DNA from: Clostridiales bacterium | Lineage (GTDB): Bacteria > Bacillota > Clostridia > Saccharofermentanales > Saccharofermentanaceae | Assembly (NCBI GenBank): GCA_017428545.1 | Contig: JAFRQR010000014.1 | Coordinates: 62,001-126,000 of the forward strand | Reading direction: 5' to 3' | Length of the DNA: 64,000 bases | Part shown: positions 16,611 to 25,889 of the stretch, one piece after another | How the letters are laid out: every line of letters starts with the position of its first letter | How positions within the stretch are numbered: the first letter of the stretch is position 1 | Translations under genes and position numbers: made by a program | The notes under the pieces: model-generated | Told to the model about the DNA's origin: nothing | Seen by the model: the letters and a program-made list of their open reading frames with translations, nothing else | The model's database searches: none

Positions 16611-16904
16611 ATGAAACACAGACAGCGCAAATCTCCTGTATGGAAAGTCATCGTATTCGTATTCTTCGTGATCGTATTCGCGATGGTGCTCGTGCGCCTC
16701 AATAAAGAGAAGGAGATGCGTGAGCGTGTGGAAAAGAGATCCCGGGAACTGGATGTCGCGGCGGCTCAGGCGAGTGCCGAATATGCCGATACGGTGGACA
16801 GGACAAGAAACGCCGGTTCCGATGATTATGTCGAAGAGATCGCAAGAGAGTCGCTGGGCATGGTCATGCCGGGCGAGACGGTATTTAGGACGACCGAAGA
16901 GTAA
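16611..16904 (+). CDS. FtsB/DivIC-like septum formation initiator
   Basis: A 97-residue single-pass protein: basic N-terminus, one membrane helix (about residues 11-29), a coiled-coil-like Glu/Arg/Ala-rich stretch (33-70), and a C-terminal EEIARESLGMVMPGE motif, which is the usual family ending (YxExxARxxLGxVxPGE). It would act at the septum with FtsL and DivIB/FtsQ. Start at 16611 is preferred over ATG 16578 because GGAGAAAGGA precedes it. Confidence 0.85.
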   Translation: MKHRQRKSPVWKVIVFVFFVIVFAMVLVRLNKEKEMRERVEKRSRELDVAAAQASAEYADTVDRTRNAGSDDYVEEIARESLGMVMPGETVFRTTEE

Positions 16905-16921
16905 TACCGGTAAAAACGTAA

Positions 16922-16963
16922 AAAAAGAAAGACTGCGCGGAGCTTGCCCCGGCAGTCTTTTTG
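16922..16963. terminator. Terminator between ftsB-like gene and recR
   Basis: Arms AAAGACTGC (16928-16936) and GCAGTCTTT (16952-16960) around a GC-rich loop, with A-run before and T-run after, so it can work on both strands. Confidence 0.7.
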
Positions 16964-16984
16964 TTTATCGGATAATGAATTCTC

Positions 16985-17587
16985 TCAGAATTCGTGACGT
17001 GCCTGCATCGCTTTGGAAAGCGTGACGTCATCTGCGTATTCCAGATCGGATCCCATCGGAAGTCCGGAGGCGATACGCGTGACCTTGATGCCGGACGGCT
17101 TGATCAGGCGGCCGAGATACATTGCGGTCGCTTCGCCTTCGGCGGTCTGGTTGGTCGCGATGATGACCTCTTTCGTTTCCGGATTTTCGCGAAGTCTCTG
17201 GATGAGTTCTTTGATCTTGATCTCATCAAGTCCGACATTATTAAGCGGAGAATATACACCGTGAAGGACGTGATAAAGACCGTTATAGTCGCGCATCCTT
17301 TCCATCGTGGAAACGTCTCTGGGATTCTCGACGACGCAGATCGTGCTCTTATCGCGCTTGGGATCGGAGCAGATCGGGCAGACCTCGGAATCCGTGAAGT
17401 TCTGGCAGACGGAACAAAGACGGGTGGAAGTCCTTGCCTCCATAAGCGCGTCAGAAAGAGATTTTACGTCTTCCTGCTGCATGGCAAGAATATGAAAAGC
17501 CAGGCGCTGGGCTGATTTCGGCCCGACGCCCGGAAGCTTTCCTAATTCAGAGATCAGTTTTGCGACACTCGGAGAGTACCTTGCCAT
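16985..17587 (-). CDS. recR: Recombination mediator RecR
   Basis: A 200-residue protein of typical length. It has a helix-hairpin-helix ([20 protein letters not shown]), a four-Cys zinc finger (C58, C61, C70, C73) and a Toprim domain (about 81-175) with the VVENPRD and [15 protein letters not shown] segments. RecR works with RecO/RecF in loading RecA at gaps. It is the last gene of ffs-dnaX-ybaB-recR, 24 bases after ybaB, the same order as in Bacillus. Confidence 0.97.
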   Translation of the reverse strand: MARYSPSVAKLISELGKLPGVGPKSAQRLAFHILAMQQEDVKSLSDALMEARTSTRLCSVCQNFTDSEVCPICSDPKRDKSTICVVENPRDVSTMERMRDYNGLYHVLHGVYSPLNNVGLDEIKIKELIQRLRENPETKEVIIATNQTAEGEATAMYLGRLIKPSGIKVTRIASGLPMGSDLEYADDVTLSKAMQARHEF

Positions 17588-17611
17588 AGTCTATTCCTTC
17601 CGATACGGGGA

Positions 17612-17956
17612 TCAGAACGGAAGCTTCGCTCCGCCTGTTGCCTTGGTCATCTTCTCCGCAGAGATCTCTGCGAGCTTTCTTGCAGCTTCGTTATAAGCGG
17701 CGATGATCAGATCCTGAAGCATCTCGACATCGTCCGGATCAACCGCGGACGGATCGATCTCAAGAGACTTGATCTCATGAGTACCGGAGATGACGATCTT
17801 GACGACTCCGCCACCTGCCGTAGCGTCTACTTCCATAGCCTCGATCTCAGCCTTTGCTGCTTCGATGTCACGCTGCATCTTCTGTGCCTGCTGCATAAGC
17901 GCGCCCATATTGCCGCCGCCCATGCCGCCGAATCCACCTCGAAATCCTTTTGCCAT
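17612..17956 (-). CDS. ybaB: Nucleoid-associated protein, YbaB/EbfC family
   Basis: A 114-residue protein with a Gly/Met-rich start, an amphipathic helix MQRDIEAAKAEIEAM, and the family's beta core (VVKIVISGTHEIKSLEIDP). It binds DNA as a dimer. AGGAGG precedes the ATG; it lies between dnaX and recR in the conserved order. Confidence 0.95.
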   Translation of the reverse strand: MAKGFRGGFGGMGGGNMGALMQQAQKMQRDIEAAKAEIEAMEVDATAGGGVVKIVISGTHEIKSLEIDPSAVDPDDVEMLQDLIIAAYNEAARKLAEISAEKMTKATGGAKLPF

Positions 17957-17991
17957 TTTCTTTTCCTCCTTAAATATCTAATGACATAAAA

Positions 17992-20217
17992 CTACATATC
18001 TTTCACATGTGTCAATGGGATACCGTTTTCCTCACTGACTTTTTCCACTGCTTTTACCCAGTCCGGACGCTCGGGAGCACCTGTTATGCCCTCGCCGGAT
18101 CCGGAAGAATCCTTCGTGTCAAATGCCTGCTGTGTCACTACATTGACGTGCAGAAGTGACGGTTCGTGCTTCTGGCAGATCGACAGAAGATGGGTCATGA
18201 TGATCGGGTTTCCGCGGATATCGTCGATACTCTGCGAGAAACTGTCCGGCATGATGCACCAGACGGTCTGGTCTTCCCAACTGAGCTTACAGTCACACAT
18301 GTACATATATTCAAAAGTATAGTCCTTTTTCAGGTAGTCCAAAAACTCGGATCTTGCCGAGCCAAAAGCATCTGTGCCGTTTCCGTGGATGACCTTCTGA
18401 AGGTTCGATACAGGGGCCTTGGCAGGTGCTTTTTCCGGTGCGGAAACATCTTCCGGCATCAGGATATCGTTCGGCATATCCGGGACGCGGACTTCCGGCT
18501 CTCTTGCGGCCTTCGCAAGATTGGTGTTCTGGCCTTCGCTGACATGCGCAGAAGAGAAGGCCTTATGAAGATTCGGTGACGCCGGCTGCGTCTTGGCAAG
18601 CTCGGCAGCATCGGGGATATCGTCCGAAGGGATCTCTTCCGGAACATCGTCATCGGTCGGCGCCGGGATATCGGAAGGGGCGTCTGACATGAAATCCATG
18701 TCCGGTGCCGGCGGCGGAGCGCTGATATCGTCGAGTACCGGCGGCGGTGTTACCACCTTCGGCTCAGCGGCCTTGACCTCGGCAGGCTTTTCTTCCACGG
18801 GTCTGGCAATCGCGGGAACCGGTTTTTCTTCTACGGGCTTCGCGATGGCAGGGACCGGCTTTTCGGCGACCGGTTTATCGATGACCGGCGGCGGAGTCAT
18901 TGCCTTGGCAATGGCAGGAACCGCTTCTGGTTCCTTCTTAATTTCCGGCTTTGCCTCGGCTGCCGGGGCAGGTGTTGATGCAACCGCCGGGACCGGGGCA
19001 GGCTTTGCCTCTTCTTTCAATTCAGAAGGTGCCGGTGCTTTTGCCGGAGCGGGCGTCGGAACAGGAGCGGAAGCCACAGCCGGTGCTGCCGTTTTGAGCG
19101 GCGGAACGACCGGAGGTGCGATCTTATTTCCTCTTGCTGCCAGACGCAGCATCATGATCTCAAACGAAGTTCTTGCGGACGGAGACCACTTCAGTTCATT
19201 GGTCAGATCCGAAAGACGGGAGATGAAGAAAAGGAGAGTGGTCGAATCCGTTCTTGCGCCAAGTGCTTTCATAGCGGCGATCGCGGAAGAGGTCGATTCG
19301 ATCAGCGTCTGCGGAGAAGGGGAGATCTGGGTGACCAGGATATTTCTGAAATACTGGGCCAGGTCGAGATTAAAGCGGATCAGGTCGCGGCCGTCCATCG
19401 CAAGCTCCCTGCAAAGCGGGAGAAGATCTGCGGCGCGGCCTTCGAGAAGGGCGGTCGCGAACTTGTTGAGGAAGGCTTCGTCTACGATACCGGTGATCCG
19501 GAGGATATCGTCTCTTGTGATCATCTTTCCGTCCGAAGTCGTGCTGACCTGGTCGAGAAGAGAAACGGAGTCACGGAGCGCGCCGTCGCCGATCGTGGCG
19601 ATCGCGGAGAGCGCATCCGGCTCGATCGAGATATTCTGCTTTTCGGCAATATACGAAAGACGCTTAACGATGCTTTCGTTACTGATGCGGCGGAAGTCAT
19701 AGCGCTGGCAGCGGGAAAGGATCGTTGCCGGGATCCTGTGCGGCTCGGTGGTCGCAAGAAGGAATACCGCATGGGCCGGCGGCTCTTCGAGGGTCTTTAA
19801 CAATGCGTTAAAAGCACCTGTCGAGAGCATGTGGACCTCGTCGATGATGTATACTTTGTACTTGGCTTTCGCCGGCATGAACATGACTTCGTCACAGATT
19901 CTGCGGATGTTATCAACACTGTTGTTACTGGCGGCGTCCATTTCGATGACGTCGAGAAGAGAACCGTCGATGACGCCTTTACAGATCTCGCATTCATTAC
20001 AGGGGTTACCATTAACGGGGTGCTGACAGTTGATCGCACGGGAAAAGACTTTCGCGATGGAGGTTTTTCCTGTGCCTCGGGTTCCGCAGAAAAGATATGC
20101 ATGGCCGATCCTGCCGAGAATGACAGACTGGCGGAGTGCCGCAACCGCATGTTCCTGTTCGACGATATCGTCGAAGTTCATAGGACGGTAGAGTCTGTAC
20201 AGTGCGACATGTTCCAT
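17992..20217 (-). CDS. dnaX: DNA polymerase III subunits gamma/tau
   Basis: A 741-residue clamp-loader ATPase. Walker A GTRGTGKT (45-52), a zinc knuckle with four Cys (64, 73, 76, 79), then DEVHMLS (Walker B) and the SRC box (ILSRCQRYDF). The AAA+ and collar domains end near residue 365; a long Pro/Ala/Lys low-complexity stretch (about 375-560) follows, then a C-terminal domain (about 640-741), as expected for tau. The start is MEHVALYRLYRP with AAGGAGGG 5-6 bases upstream, not the longer frame that runs into the SRP RNA. Whether a gamma form is made by frameshifting was not determined. Confidence 0.96.
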   Translation of the reverse strand: MEHVALYRLYRPMNFDDIVEQEHAVAALRQSVILGRIGHAYLFCGTRGTGKTSIAKVFSRAINCQHPVNGNPCNECEICKGVIDGSLLDVIEMDAASNNSVDNIRRICDEVMFMPAKAKYKVYIIDEVHMLSTGAFNALLKTLEEPPAHAVFLLATTEPHRIPATILSRCQRYDFRRISNESIVKRLSYIAEKQNISIEPDALSAIATIGDGALRDSVSLLDQVSTTSDGKMITRDDILRITGIVDEAFLNKFATALLEGRAADLLPLCRELAMDGRDLIRFNLDLAQYFRNILVTQISPSPQTLIESTSSAIAAMKALGARTDSTTLLFFISRLSDLTNELKWSPSARTSFEIMMLRLAARGNKIAPPVVPPLKTAAPAVASAPVPTPAPAKAPAPSELKEEAKPAPVPAVASTPAPAAEAKPEIKKEPEAVPAIAKAMTPPPVIDKPVAEKPVPAIAKPVEEKPVPAIARPVEEKPAEVKAAEPKVVTPPPVLDDISAPPPAPDMDFMSDAPSDIPAPTDDDVPEEIPSDDIPDAAELAKTQPASPNLHKAFSSAHVSEGQNTNLAKAAREPEVRVPDMPNDILMPEDVSAPEKAPAKAPVSNLQKVIHGNGTDAFGSARSEFLDYLKKDYTFEYMYMCDCKLSWEDQTVWCIMPDSFSQSIDDIRGNPIIMTHLLSICQKHEPSLLHVNVVTQQAFDTKDSSGSGEGITGAPERPDWVKAVEKVSEENGIPLTHVKDM

Positions 20218-20253
20218 AGGGCCCTCCTTCTTTTTAAAGCGGAAAACTAAAAT

Positions 20254-20402
20254 CGTCCCGGCTGGACTACAGTCGGGGCAAGCACCCTTGCGGCACATAC
20301 GAGTGACCGCTTACTGCTGCTTCCTTCCGGACCTGACAGGGTTCACAGGCTCGTATCGCACAAGACCCACCGCCAACTGTAGACCACCCGGGACGAAAAT
20401 AC
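20254..20402 (-). ncRNA. ffs: Signal recognition particle RNA (small bacterial type)
   Basis: On the minus strand the hallmark domain IV is present: GTCAGGTCCGGAAGGAAGCA, including the GGAAGCAGC asymmetric loop and the GGAA tetraloop. The ends pair: CGTCCCGG near 20395 with CCGGGACG near 20254, and CTACAGT with ACTGTAG further in. No Alu-domain is obvious. A TATAAT box at 20414-20409 on the minus strand fits a start near 20402. The location just upstream of dnaX matches scr-dnaX in Bacillus. Confidence 0.92.
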
Positions 20403-20408
20403 GAAGAA

Positions 20409-20414
20409 ATTATA
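20409..20414 (-). promoter_or_regulatory. -10 box for SRP RNA
   Basis: Minus-strand TATAAT about 7 bases before the likely RNA start. The -35 (TGTCAC at 17 bases) is poor. Confidence 0.4.
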
Positions 20415-20425
20415 TCATAAAATGC

Positions 20426-21727
20426 TCACGCGTGACAGTAACTGATGAAATTATATACCAGTGCCCCGAGTGCCGACTGGATCTCTTTGGCTTCCGCGGG
20501 AGTTGCCGCTTCCACGGTCACGCAGACGACACAGGGTTCGGCGCCGAGCATGATGCCGACATCCGATTCGCTGTGGAAATCGGAATTGCTGCCGCTTCGG
20601 TGAAGGAACAGGACATCCGACGGGATCCCTTTTCCGATACCTTCTGTTCTGTCCGCATTTCCGAGCGCATCGATGAGATCCTGATAATCCTCGGGGTAGG
20701 ACATATATCGCCAGTAGAGCATCTCGGCAAAAGAAGCAAGATCGAAGGCCGAAGATCTGTGATCGCCGGTCTGCTGTTTGCCGGAATAGTCGAAATAGTT
20801 CTGGGTGGCCATGTAGTCGACACAGGAACACATTTGCGAAAAACGCGTCATCAGTGCATCCATGTCGCCCATCTGATCGAGGACCATTCCCATCGCGGCG
20901 CTGTCACCGTCGCACAGGGCGAGGTAAGCAAGCTGGTAGAGGAAGAACTGTTTCCCGTCCGGAACATCTTTCATCTTACTTGTGGTCTTTTCGCTGAGAT
21001 ATGACTTTTGGAAAGCCAGCGCGACATCAAGAGATCTCGTTCCGGCCCGGACATCGTCGTAGAGCATCATCGTCAGCGGAAGATAAACGGACGAACCGAC
21101 GACAAAAGGCTGCGCTTCGTTATATCCGAACGCTTCGCTCGTATTCAGGTTAATGTAGTAAAAACCGATCCGGGCATCTTTGTGTTCTTCGATATACTGC
21201 TTGACCGAATGTTTCAGGCTGGAGTAGGACTGGTCGCGCTGTGCGTGTGTTACCGTCTGAAGCGGATATTTCTCCGGGAAAAGCACTGAGGGGCGGTCAC
21301 TCCAGTCATCGGGAAGAAGATTGACGGTAGTGGTCGCGGTGGTATCTTCGCCGGAACCCTCGGTACCTTCGGATCCGTCAGGAGCAGTAGTCGTCCCGGT
21401 ATCTTCTGTTTCGGAAGTATTATCCGGCTCAGAAGGAGTATCAGTCTCACTCGTCGGAGGGATCGTTTCCGTATCGGAGATAGGAGTTTCCGAAGGGTCG
21501 GTTACATCGGAAGACGGTTCCGTGTTTTCCGTCGTGGGGCGCACCGTAGTGGCAGACGTCCCCGTAAACTCGGAATCGATGTCCTTTTTCATCGAAAGGA
21601 TGTACTTAAAGAAGATGGCGAAACTCAAGATAAGGATCACGGCACCTGCTACGATGATGCGGATGAACATGCGGTTCCTCTTGATCCGCCGCGCTTCTCC
21701 AATGTAATTACTCTTCGGATTCTTCAT
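20426..21727 (-). CDS. Membrane-anchored class A beta-lactamase-fold protein, probably inactive
   Basis: 433 residues: a basic start (MKNPK...), one membrane helix (about 21-43), a Thr/Ser/Glu/Pro linker (55-135), and a C-terminal domain (about 165-430) resembling class A beta-lactamase/D-Ala-D-Ala hydrolase folds. The SxxK motif position reads GSSVYLP (211-217), with Tyr215 where the catalytic Lys would be; the SDN-like position is GDS (274-276) and the KTG-like position is HRSGS (376-380). So the catalytic set is incomplete, and a hydrolase role is doubtful; a binding or scaffold role at the wall is more likely. No claim of antibiotic resistance is supported. It lies 6 bases after fhs, so may be co-transcribed with it. 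Confidence 0.65.
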   Translation of the reverse strand: MKNPKSNYIGEARRIKRNRMFIRIIVAGAVILILSFAIFFKYILSMKKDIDSEFTGTSATTVRPTTENTEPSSDVTDPSETPISDTETIPPTSETDTPSEPDNTSETEDTGTTTAPDGSEGTEGSGEDTTATTTVNLLPDDWSDRPSVLFPEKYPLQTVTHAQRDQSYSSLKHSVKQYIEEHKDARIGFYYINLNTSEAFGYNEAQPFVVGSSVYLPLTMMLYDDVRAGTRSLDVALAFQKSYLSEKTTSKMKDVPDGKQFFLYQLAYLALCDGDSAAMGMVLDQMGDMDALMTRFSQMCSCVDYMATQNYFDYSGKQQTGDHRSSAFDLASFAEMLYWRYMSYPEDYQDLIDALGNADRTEGIGKGIPSDVLFLHRSGSNSDFHSESDVGIMLGAEPCVVCVTVEAATPAEAKEIQSALGALVYNFISYCHA

Positions 21728-21733
21728 AAAATA

Positions 21734-23404
21734 TCAGAACAGTCCTTCGATCACGCCGTTGGCATCGATATCGATGTCCATGGCAGCCGGATGCTTCGGA
21801 AGTCCCGGCATGGTGACGATCGCACCTGTCAGGGCAACGAGGAAGCCGGCACCTGCAGACAGCCAGATATCACGGACGGTAAGGGTAAAGCCTTCCGGAC
21901 GGCCGAGGACCTTGAGGTTATCGGACAGGGAATACTGCGTTTTTGCGATACATACGGGAGTATTGCCGAATCCCGCTTTTGTGAAGTCTTCGATCTTCTT
22001 TTTGGCTTCCGGCAGGATCTCCACATTTGCAGCGCCATAGATATTCTTGGCGATCGCTTCGATCTTCTTTTCAACAGGCATATCCAGATCGTACATATAG
22101 TGCGGTCCTGAAGCCGGGGTCTCGATTGCGGCAAGAACCTTATCTGCGAGCTCCTGTCCGCCGTCACCGCCCTTGGCAAAGATCTGTGCCGGAGCAAATG
22201 TCGCGCCTTTTTCTTCGCAGAGGCGGCGCAGAGTCTCGAGTTCTTCCTCGGTATCTGTGAGGAACTGGTTGCTGGCGACAACACACGGGATGCCGTAGGA
22301 AAGGATATTTTCGATGTGCTTGGCGAGGTTCGGGAAGCCCTTGGCAACTGCCTCGGCATTCGGCTTATTGAGTTCTTCCTTCGGAATGCCGGCATTGTAC
22401 TTCAGGGAACGGACGGTAGCAACGATAACTACGGCGTTCGGCCAGATGCCTGCCGTTCTGCACTTGATGTCCAGGAACTTCTCGGCACCGAGGTCAGCAC
22501 CGAAGCCTGCTTCCGTAACGACGATATCGGAAAGCTTCAGCGCCATCTTCGTGGCGATGATGCTGTTGCAGCCGTGAGCGATATTCGCGAACGGTCCGCC
22601 GTGGATGAGGGCCGGTGTATGCTCGAGGGACTGCACGAGGTTCGGGCAGATCGCATCTTTAAGAAGAACGCTCATCGCACCTTCTGCCTTAAGAGCGGAA
22701 GCACGTACGATGTTGCCGTCCATGTCGTAAGCGATCGCGATATTGGCAAGACGCTTCTTAAGGTCTTCCATATCGGAAGCAAGGCAGAGGATCGCCATGA
22801 TCTCGGAGGCTGCCGTGATGGAGAATACTTCGTTTCTCGGAACGCCGTTGACGCCGCCGCCTACACCGAGGTTCAGGCTGCGAAGGGCACGGTCGTTCAT
22901 GTCAAGGCAGCGCTTCCACAGGATCCTGTCCTTGTCGAGGTTCAGCTCATTTCCCTGATAAAGGTGGTTGTCGATCATGGCTGCCAAAAGGTTATTGGCA
23001 GAAGTGATGGCGTGAAGGTCACCCGTGAAATGCAGGTTGATGTCATCCATCGGAACGACCTGGGAATATCCGCCGCCTGCGGCACCGCCCTTAATACCGA
23101 ATACCGGTCCGAGGGAAGGTTCGCGAAGAGCGAGCATCGCGTTTTTATTCTGCTTATTCAGAGCCTGGGCAAGTCCGATACTTACGGTCGTTTTGCCTTC
23201 TCCTGCCGGAGTCGGGTTCATGGCCGTAACCAAAACGAGCTTGCCGTCCTTTTTATCTTTTCTTTCCGTGAGGAGACGAAGCGGCAGCTTCGCTTTGTAT
23301 TTGCCGTAGAATTCCAGGTCATCTCTATCGATCCCGAGTTTCTCCGCGATCTTTTCAATAGGCAGCATTTCAGCATTGCGTGCGATCTCAATGTCACTTA
23401 ACAT
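21734..23404 (-). CDS. fhs: Formate-tetrahydrofolate ligase
   Basis: 556 residues, the usual length. It makes 10-formyl-THF from formate, THF and ATP, feeding purine synthesis and, in acetogens, the methyl branch. The ATP loop reads [20 protein letters not shown], and the [25 protein letters not shown] block is diagnostic. GAGGGA lies 7-8 bases before the ATG. A promoter is seen at 23498-23526. No other Wood-Ljungdahl genes are near. Confidence 0.97.
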   Translation of the reverse strand: MLSDIEIARNAEMLPIEKIAEKLGIDRDDLEFYGKYKAKLPLRLLTERKDKKDGKLVLVTAMNPTPAGEGKTTVSIGLAQALNKQNKNAMLALREPSLGPVFGIKGGAAGGGYSQVVPMDDINLHFTGDLHAITSANNLLAAMIDNHLYQGNELNLDKDRILWKRCLDMNDRALRSLNLGVGGGVNGVPRNEVFSITAASEIMAILCLASDMEDLKKRLANIAIAYDMDGNIVRASALKAEGAMSVLLKDAICPNLVQSLEHTPALIHGGPFANIAHGCNSIIATKMALKLSDIVVTEAGFGADLGAEKFLDIKCRTAGIWPNAVVIVATVRSLKYNAGIPKEELNKPNAEAVAKGFPNLAKHIENILSYGIPCVVASNQFLTDTEEELETLRRLCEEKGATFAPAQIFAKGGDGGQELADKVLAAIETPASGPHYMYDLDMPVEKKIEAIAKNIYGAANVEILPEAKKKIEDFTKAGFGNTPVCIAKTQYSLSDNLKVLGRPEGFTLTVRDIWLSAGAGFLVALTGAIVTMPGLPKHPAAMDIDIDANGVIEGLF

Positions 23405-23497
23405 AATCGTCCCTCACTTCATATTATTATTCTTTCATTCCCTCTTTGCGAAAAAGCACAAAGCTAAGTGCTTTTTTCACAAAAAACTACGAATATC

Positions 23498-23526
23498 ATT
23501 ATATGCTTTCCCTTATGTAATGCCAA
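23498..23526 (-). promoter_or_regulatory. Promoter of fhs
   Basis: Minus-strand TTGGCA (23526-23521), 17-base spacer, perfect TATAAT (23503-23498). Confidence 0.55.
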
Positions 23527-23641
23527 CATAAAATGACAGATGTGTTACAAAAAACGCCTTTTACGGAAAAGAAATGTAGAAAGATAAAACACTATATTTT
23601 GGATTTTTGTGCAAACTCACCACAACAAGTTGTGTTTTTGA

Positions 23642-23670
23642 TTGACAACTTTTGTTGACCCTGTTATAAT
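23642..23670 (+). promoter_or_regulatory. Perfect-consensus sigma-A promoter of veg
   Basis: TTGACA (23642-23647) and TATAAT (23665-23670) with exactly 17 bases between. An inverted repeat (23621-23634) ends 7 bases upstream. The Bacillus veg promoter is also notably strong. Confidence 0.85.
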
Positions 23671-23719
23671 TTCGTAACAGTAGGTATTCTTTTTATAACC
23701 AGATGGGGAGGGAAGACCA

Positions 23720-23983
23720 GTGATCATTAAATCAGATGTTGAAGCTTGCAAGAAGAATCTTGAGTCTTATATCGGACGCACCGTCCGCCTGACTTCCAAC
23801 GGCGGAAGAAAGAGAATCATCGTACATGAAGGGATCCTCGATCATTGCTATCCGAACATGTTCACCGTTAAGTGTGACAGAAAGCCGACGAACGCAGCAC
23901 AGGAGACCGTTTCCTACAGCTACATCGACGTTCTGACGAAGACGGTCCGCATCGCTACAGTAGCGGAGACACAGGCAAGCTGA
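23720..23983 (+). CDS. veg: Veg family protein
   Basis: An 87-residue Veg/DUF1021 protein (small SH3-like fold; in Bacillus it influences biofilm formation). It has the family's GRTVRLTSNGGRKR and EGILDHCYPNMFTVK blocks. The start is GTG with GGGGAGGG upstream. As in Bacillus, it precedes ispE. Confidence 0.92.
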   Translation: MIIKSDVEACKKNLESYIGRTVRLTSNGGRKRIIVHEGILDHCYPNMFTVKCDRKPTNAAQETVSYSYIDVLTKTVRIATVAETQAS

Positions 23984-24014
23984 TCTTCTTTCAGACAACA
24001 AACCAAGAACTAAC

Positions 24015-24068
24015 AGCCGTCTATGGAAGTCACACGTTTCGTGTGGGCATAGCGGCTTTTGCTTTTTT
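24015..24068 (+). terminator. Terminator after veg
   Basis: A long hairpin: AGCCG-CTATG ... CATAG-CGGCT with an inner CACACG-TTT-CGTGTG stem, then a T-rich run. Confidence 0.75.
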
Positions 24069-24086
24069 ATATCATAAGAGGTCTAT

Positions 24087-24992
24087 ATGGAAACTACGGT
24101 AAAAGCACCGGCAAAGATCAATCTGTTCCTTCGGATGGACGGAATAAGAGAAGACGGATATCACCTTCTTTACAGCGCTTTTCAAACGCTGTCGCTTGCG
24201 GATGAGATCCGGGTGAGCGTTCGTTTTACCCCCGGTCAGCCGACTTCTGTCGTGATCCGTTCATCGGCGGAAAACCTTCCTGAAGATATCACGAAGAATA
24301 CTGTCTACAAAGCGGCTAAACGCTATCTCGATGCCCTTCCCGGGAATTCGGCCGAAGTGGTGATCGATCTGGAAAAAAAGATCCCCTCCCAGGCGGGACT
24401 TGGCGGCGGAAGCTCCGATGCAGCCGCTGTCCTTCTGGCGATGGATCAGTTATTTGACGGTGCCGTTTCCAATGAAGAGCTAAAGAAGATCGCCGTTTCG
24501 ATCGGCGCGGATGTCCCGTTCTTTCTTACCGGGGGAACGGCCCTCTGTGAAGGTATCGGTGAGATCATCACGCCGCTTCCGGATCTTTCGGGACTTCATG
24601 TCCTTCTCATGAAACCGCCGAAAGGCGTCTCCACTCCTTCCTGCTACGCGGCTTTTGATGAAATGGGCGCGGTGCCGATGACAGCGGAAGAAAAGAACAC
24701 CCTGAAAGAAACTTTGTCGGGAGAAGGATCTTCCGAAGAGCGTTTCCATAACGCCATGCAATTTTGGGCAAACGATCTTGAGCCGGCGGCAGTCGAGGCT
24801 GTCCCGGAGATCGAAACAGGCATCAGGCTCATGAAAGAACACGGATCTTCCTTTGCCGCCATGACCGGTTCGGGAAGCTGTGTTTTCGGATTCTTTGACG
24901 AAGAAGAGAAGATGGACGAACTTCTCTCCGGCAAGGCTTTTTTTGCGCTTCAGGCAGAGGGCTGGTGGGCGGAAAAAGTAGAGACGATCTGA
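24087..24992 (+). CDS. ispE: 4-diphosphocytidyl-2-C-methyl-D-erythritol kinase
   Basis: A 301-residue GHMP kinase of the MEP isoprenoid pathway; it phosphorylates CDP-ME at the 2-OH. N-terminal VKAPAKINLFLRMDGIREDGYH and the ATP loop PSQAGLGGGSSDAAA (about 95-109) are diagnostic, and the C-terminal MTGSGSCVFGFF is the third GHMP motif. AAGAGG precedes the ATG. The convergent XRE gene stops 4 bases downstream. Confidence 0.96.
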   Translation: METTVKAPAKINLFLRMDGIREDGYHLLYSAFQTLSLADEIRVSVRFTPGQPTSVVIRSSAENLPEDITKNTVYKAAKRYLDALPGNSAEVVIDLEKKIPSQAGLGGGSSDAAAVLLAMDQLFDGAVSNEELKKIAVSIGADVPFFLTGGTALCEGIGEIITPLPDLSGLHVLLMKPPKGVSTPSCYAAFDEMGAVPMTAEEKNTLKETLSGEGSSEERFHNAMQFWANDLEPAAVEAVPEIETGIRLMKEHGSSFAAMTGSGSCVFGFFDEEEKMDELLSGKAFFALQAEGWWAEKVETI

Positions 24993-24996
24993 TCTT

Positions 24997-25659
24997 TCAG
25001 TAGAGAAAGGACCGTTTGGACTGAAGAAGTACTCCGTGGATACGGAGCTTTCCGTCCTTTATCTCGGACTTATGAAAGACACGGCACTGTACAGGGTCGT
25101 TATCGAAGAGTGCGACGATCCCGGATTCTCCCTTGGTCAGTTTTATAAAGGCCGCGTCGTTTCCGTCAATGCTCACCAGGTGGATATGCGGTTCGAAGAT
25201 CTTGTCCGTCCGATAGATGATGTTTACGGATCGGGGCATGATCTGGTGGTTCAGCGCAGGAGCTTCGTTGTAGAAGCCGAAGAACCACGAAGGGTCGATC
25301 CTTGCTTTCTTGTCGGAAGACAGTCCGCGGCTTTTGACCTCGGCCCGCGGAAGCAGCATTTCCAGTTCTTCCTCAGAAACTTTCAGAAGAGATCCTTCTT
25401 TTGTACTGAGGATACATTCTCCCGTGCTCCTAATGACCGAATAGACCGGAAGGTCAAAAAGTCCCCCGCGTGACGGACAGTCGTATATCTGGTCGAATGG
25501 AATATTCAGGATCTCGGAAAGCTTTTTTGCCGTATTGATCTCGGGATATGCAAATCCCCGTTCCCATTGCGATACGGCAGACTGCTTGACACTGAGTTTT
25601 TCGGCCAGCTGTCCTTGACTTAAGTTAGCGCGAATCCTGTATTCTTTGATCTTTTTCAT
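24997..25659 (-). CDS. XRE-family transcriptional regulator with C-terminal S24-like domain
   Basis: 220 residues. A Cro/CI helix-turn-helix fills residues 1-60 (LSQGQLAEKLSVKQSAVSQWERG). The C-terminal half (about 110-215) looks like a LexA/CI-type S24 beta domain (SIDGNDAAFIKLTKG, then GIVALFDNDP), but the nucleophile serine of self-cleaving members is not evident, so it may only sense or dimerise. Ribosome binding site weak. No phage genes are near, so it is not taken as prophage evidence. Confidence 0.75.
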   Translation of the reverse strand: MKKIKEYRIRANLSQGQLAEKLSVKQSAVSQWERGFAYPEINTAKKLSEILNIPFDQIYDCPSRGGLFDLPVYSVIRSTGECILSTKEGSLLKVSEEELEMLLPRAEVKSRGLSSDKKARIDPSWFFGFYNEAPALNHQIMPRSVNIIYRTDKIFEPHIHLVSIDGNDAAFIKLTKGESGIVALFDNDPVQCRVFHKSEIKDGKLRIHGVLLQSKRSFLY

Positions 25660-25810
25660 GATGTCAATCCCGCAGAACTTTTTGTTTTATTTTATTAGAA
25701 ATCCGCGAATATTCGAGCATTTGAAGCAAGGATAATCGGCGATATTAATTTGAATGATAAAAAAAGCGAACGTAGGATAATAAACATAAATCAAACTTAT
25801 ATTTTCGGAA

Positions 25811-25843
25811 AAAGGAAAAGCCGTCCCGGGCCGAGACGGCTTT
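25811..25843 (-). terminator. Terminator after the GNAT gene
   Basis: Arms AAAGCCGTC (25817-25825) and GACGGCTTT (25835-25843), with T-run on the minus strand. Confidence 0.7.
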
Positions 25844-25889
25844 GGAATCTGCTTTTTCTTTCAGGTGCTTTTGAAAAAGTATTATGACC

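Larger units (their letters stand above)
23405..23719. other. Divergent intergenic region fhs / veg
   Basis: 315 bases with no gene. It holds the minus-strand fhs promoter, two copies of the octamer AAAAGCAC/GTGCTTTT (23452-23459, 23469-23476), an inverted repeat CACAAC-AA-GTTGTG (23621-23634), and the veg promoter. Confidence 0.6.

Noticed and set aside
20218..20298. N-terminal extension of DnaX by 27 residues
   Set aside because: It runs into the SRP RNA and lacks a ribosome binding site; the MEHV start has a strong one.
20426..21727. Beta-lactamase resistance gene
   Set aside because: The catalytic lysine is absent and it is an anchored protein with a long linker; resistance is not supported.
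24997..25659. CI-like regulator as sign of a prophage
   Set aside because: No integrase, structural or lysis genes or attachment sites are near; the neighbours are housekeeping genes.
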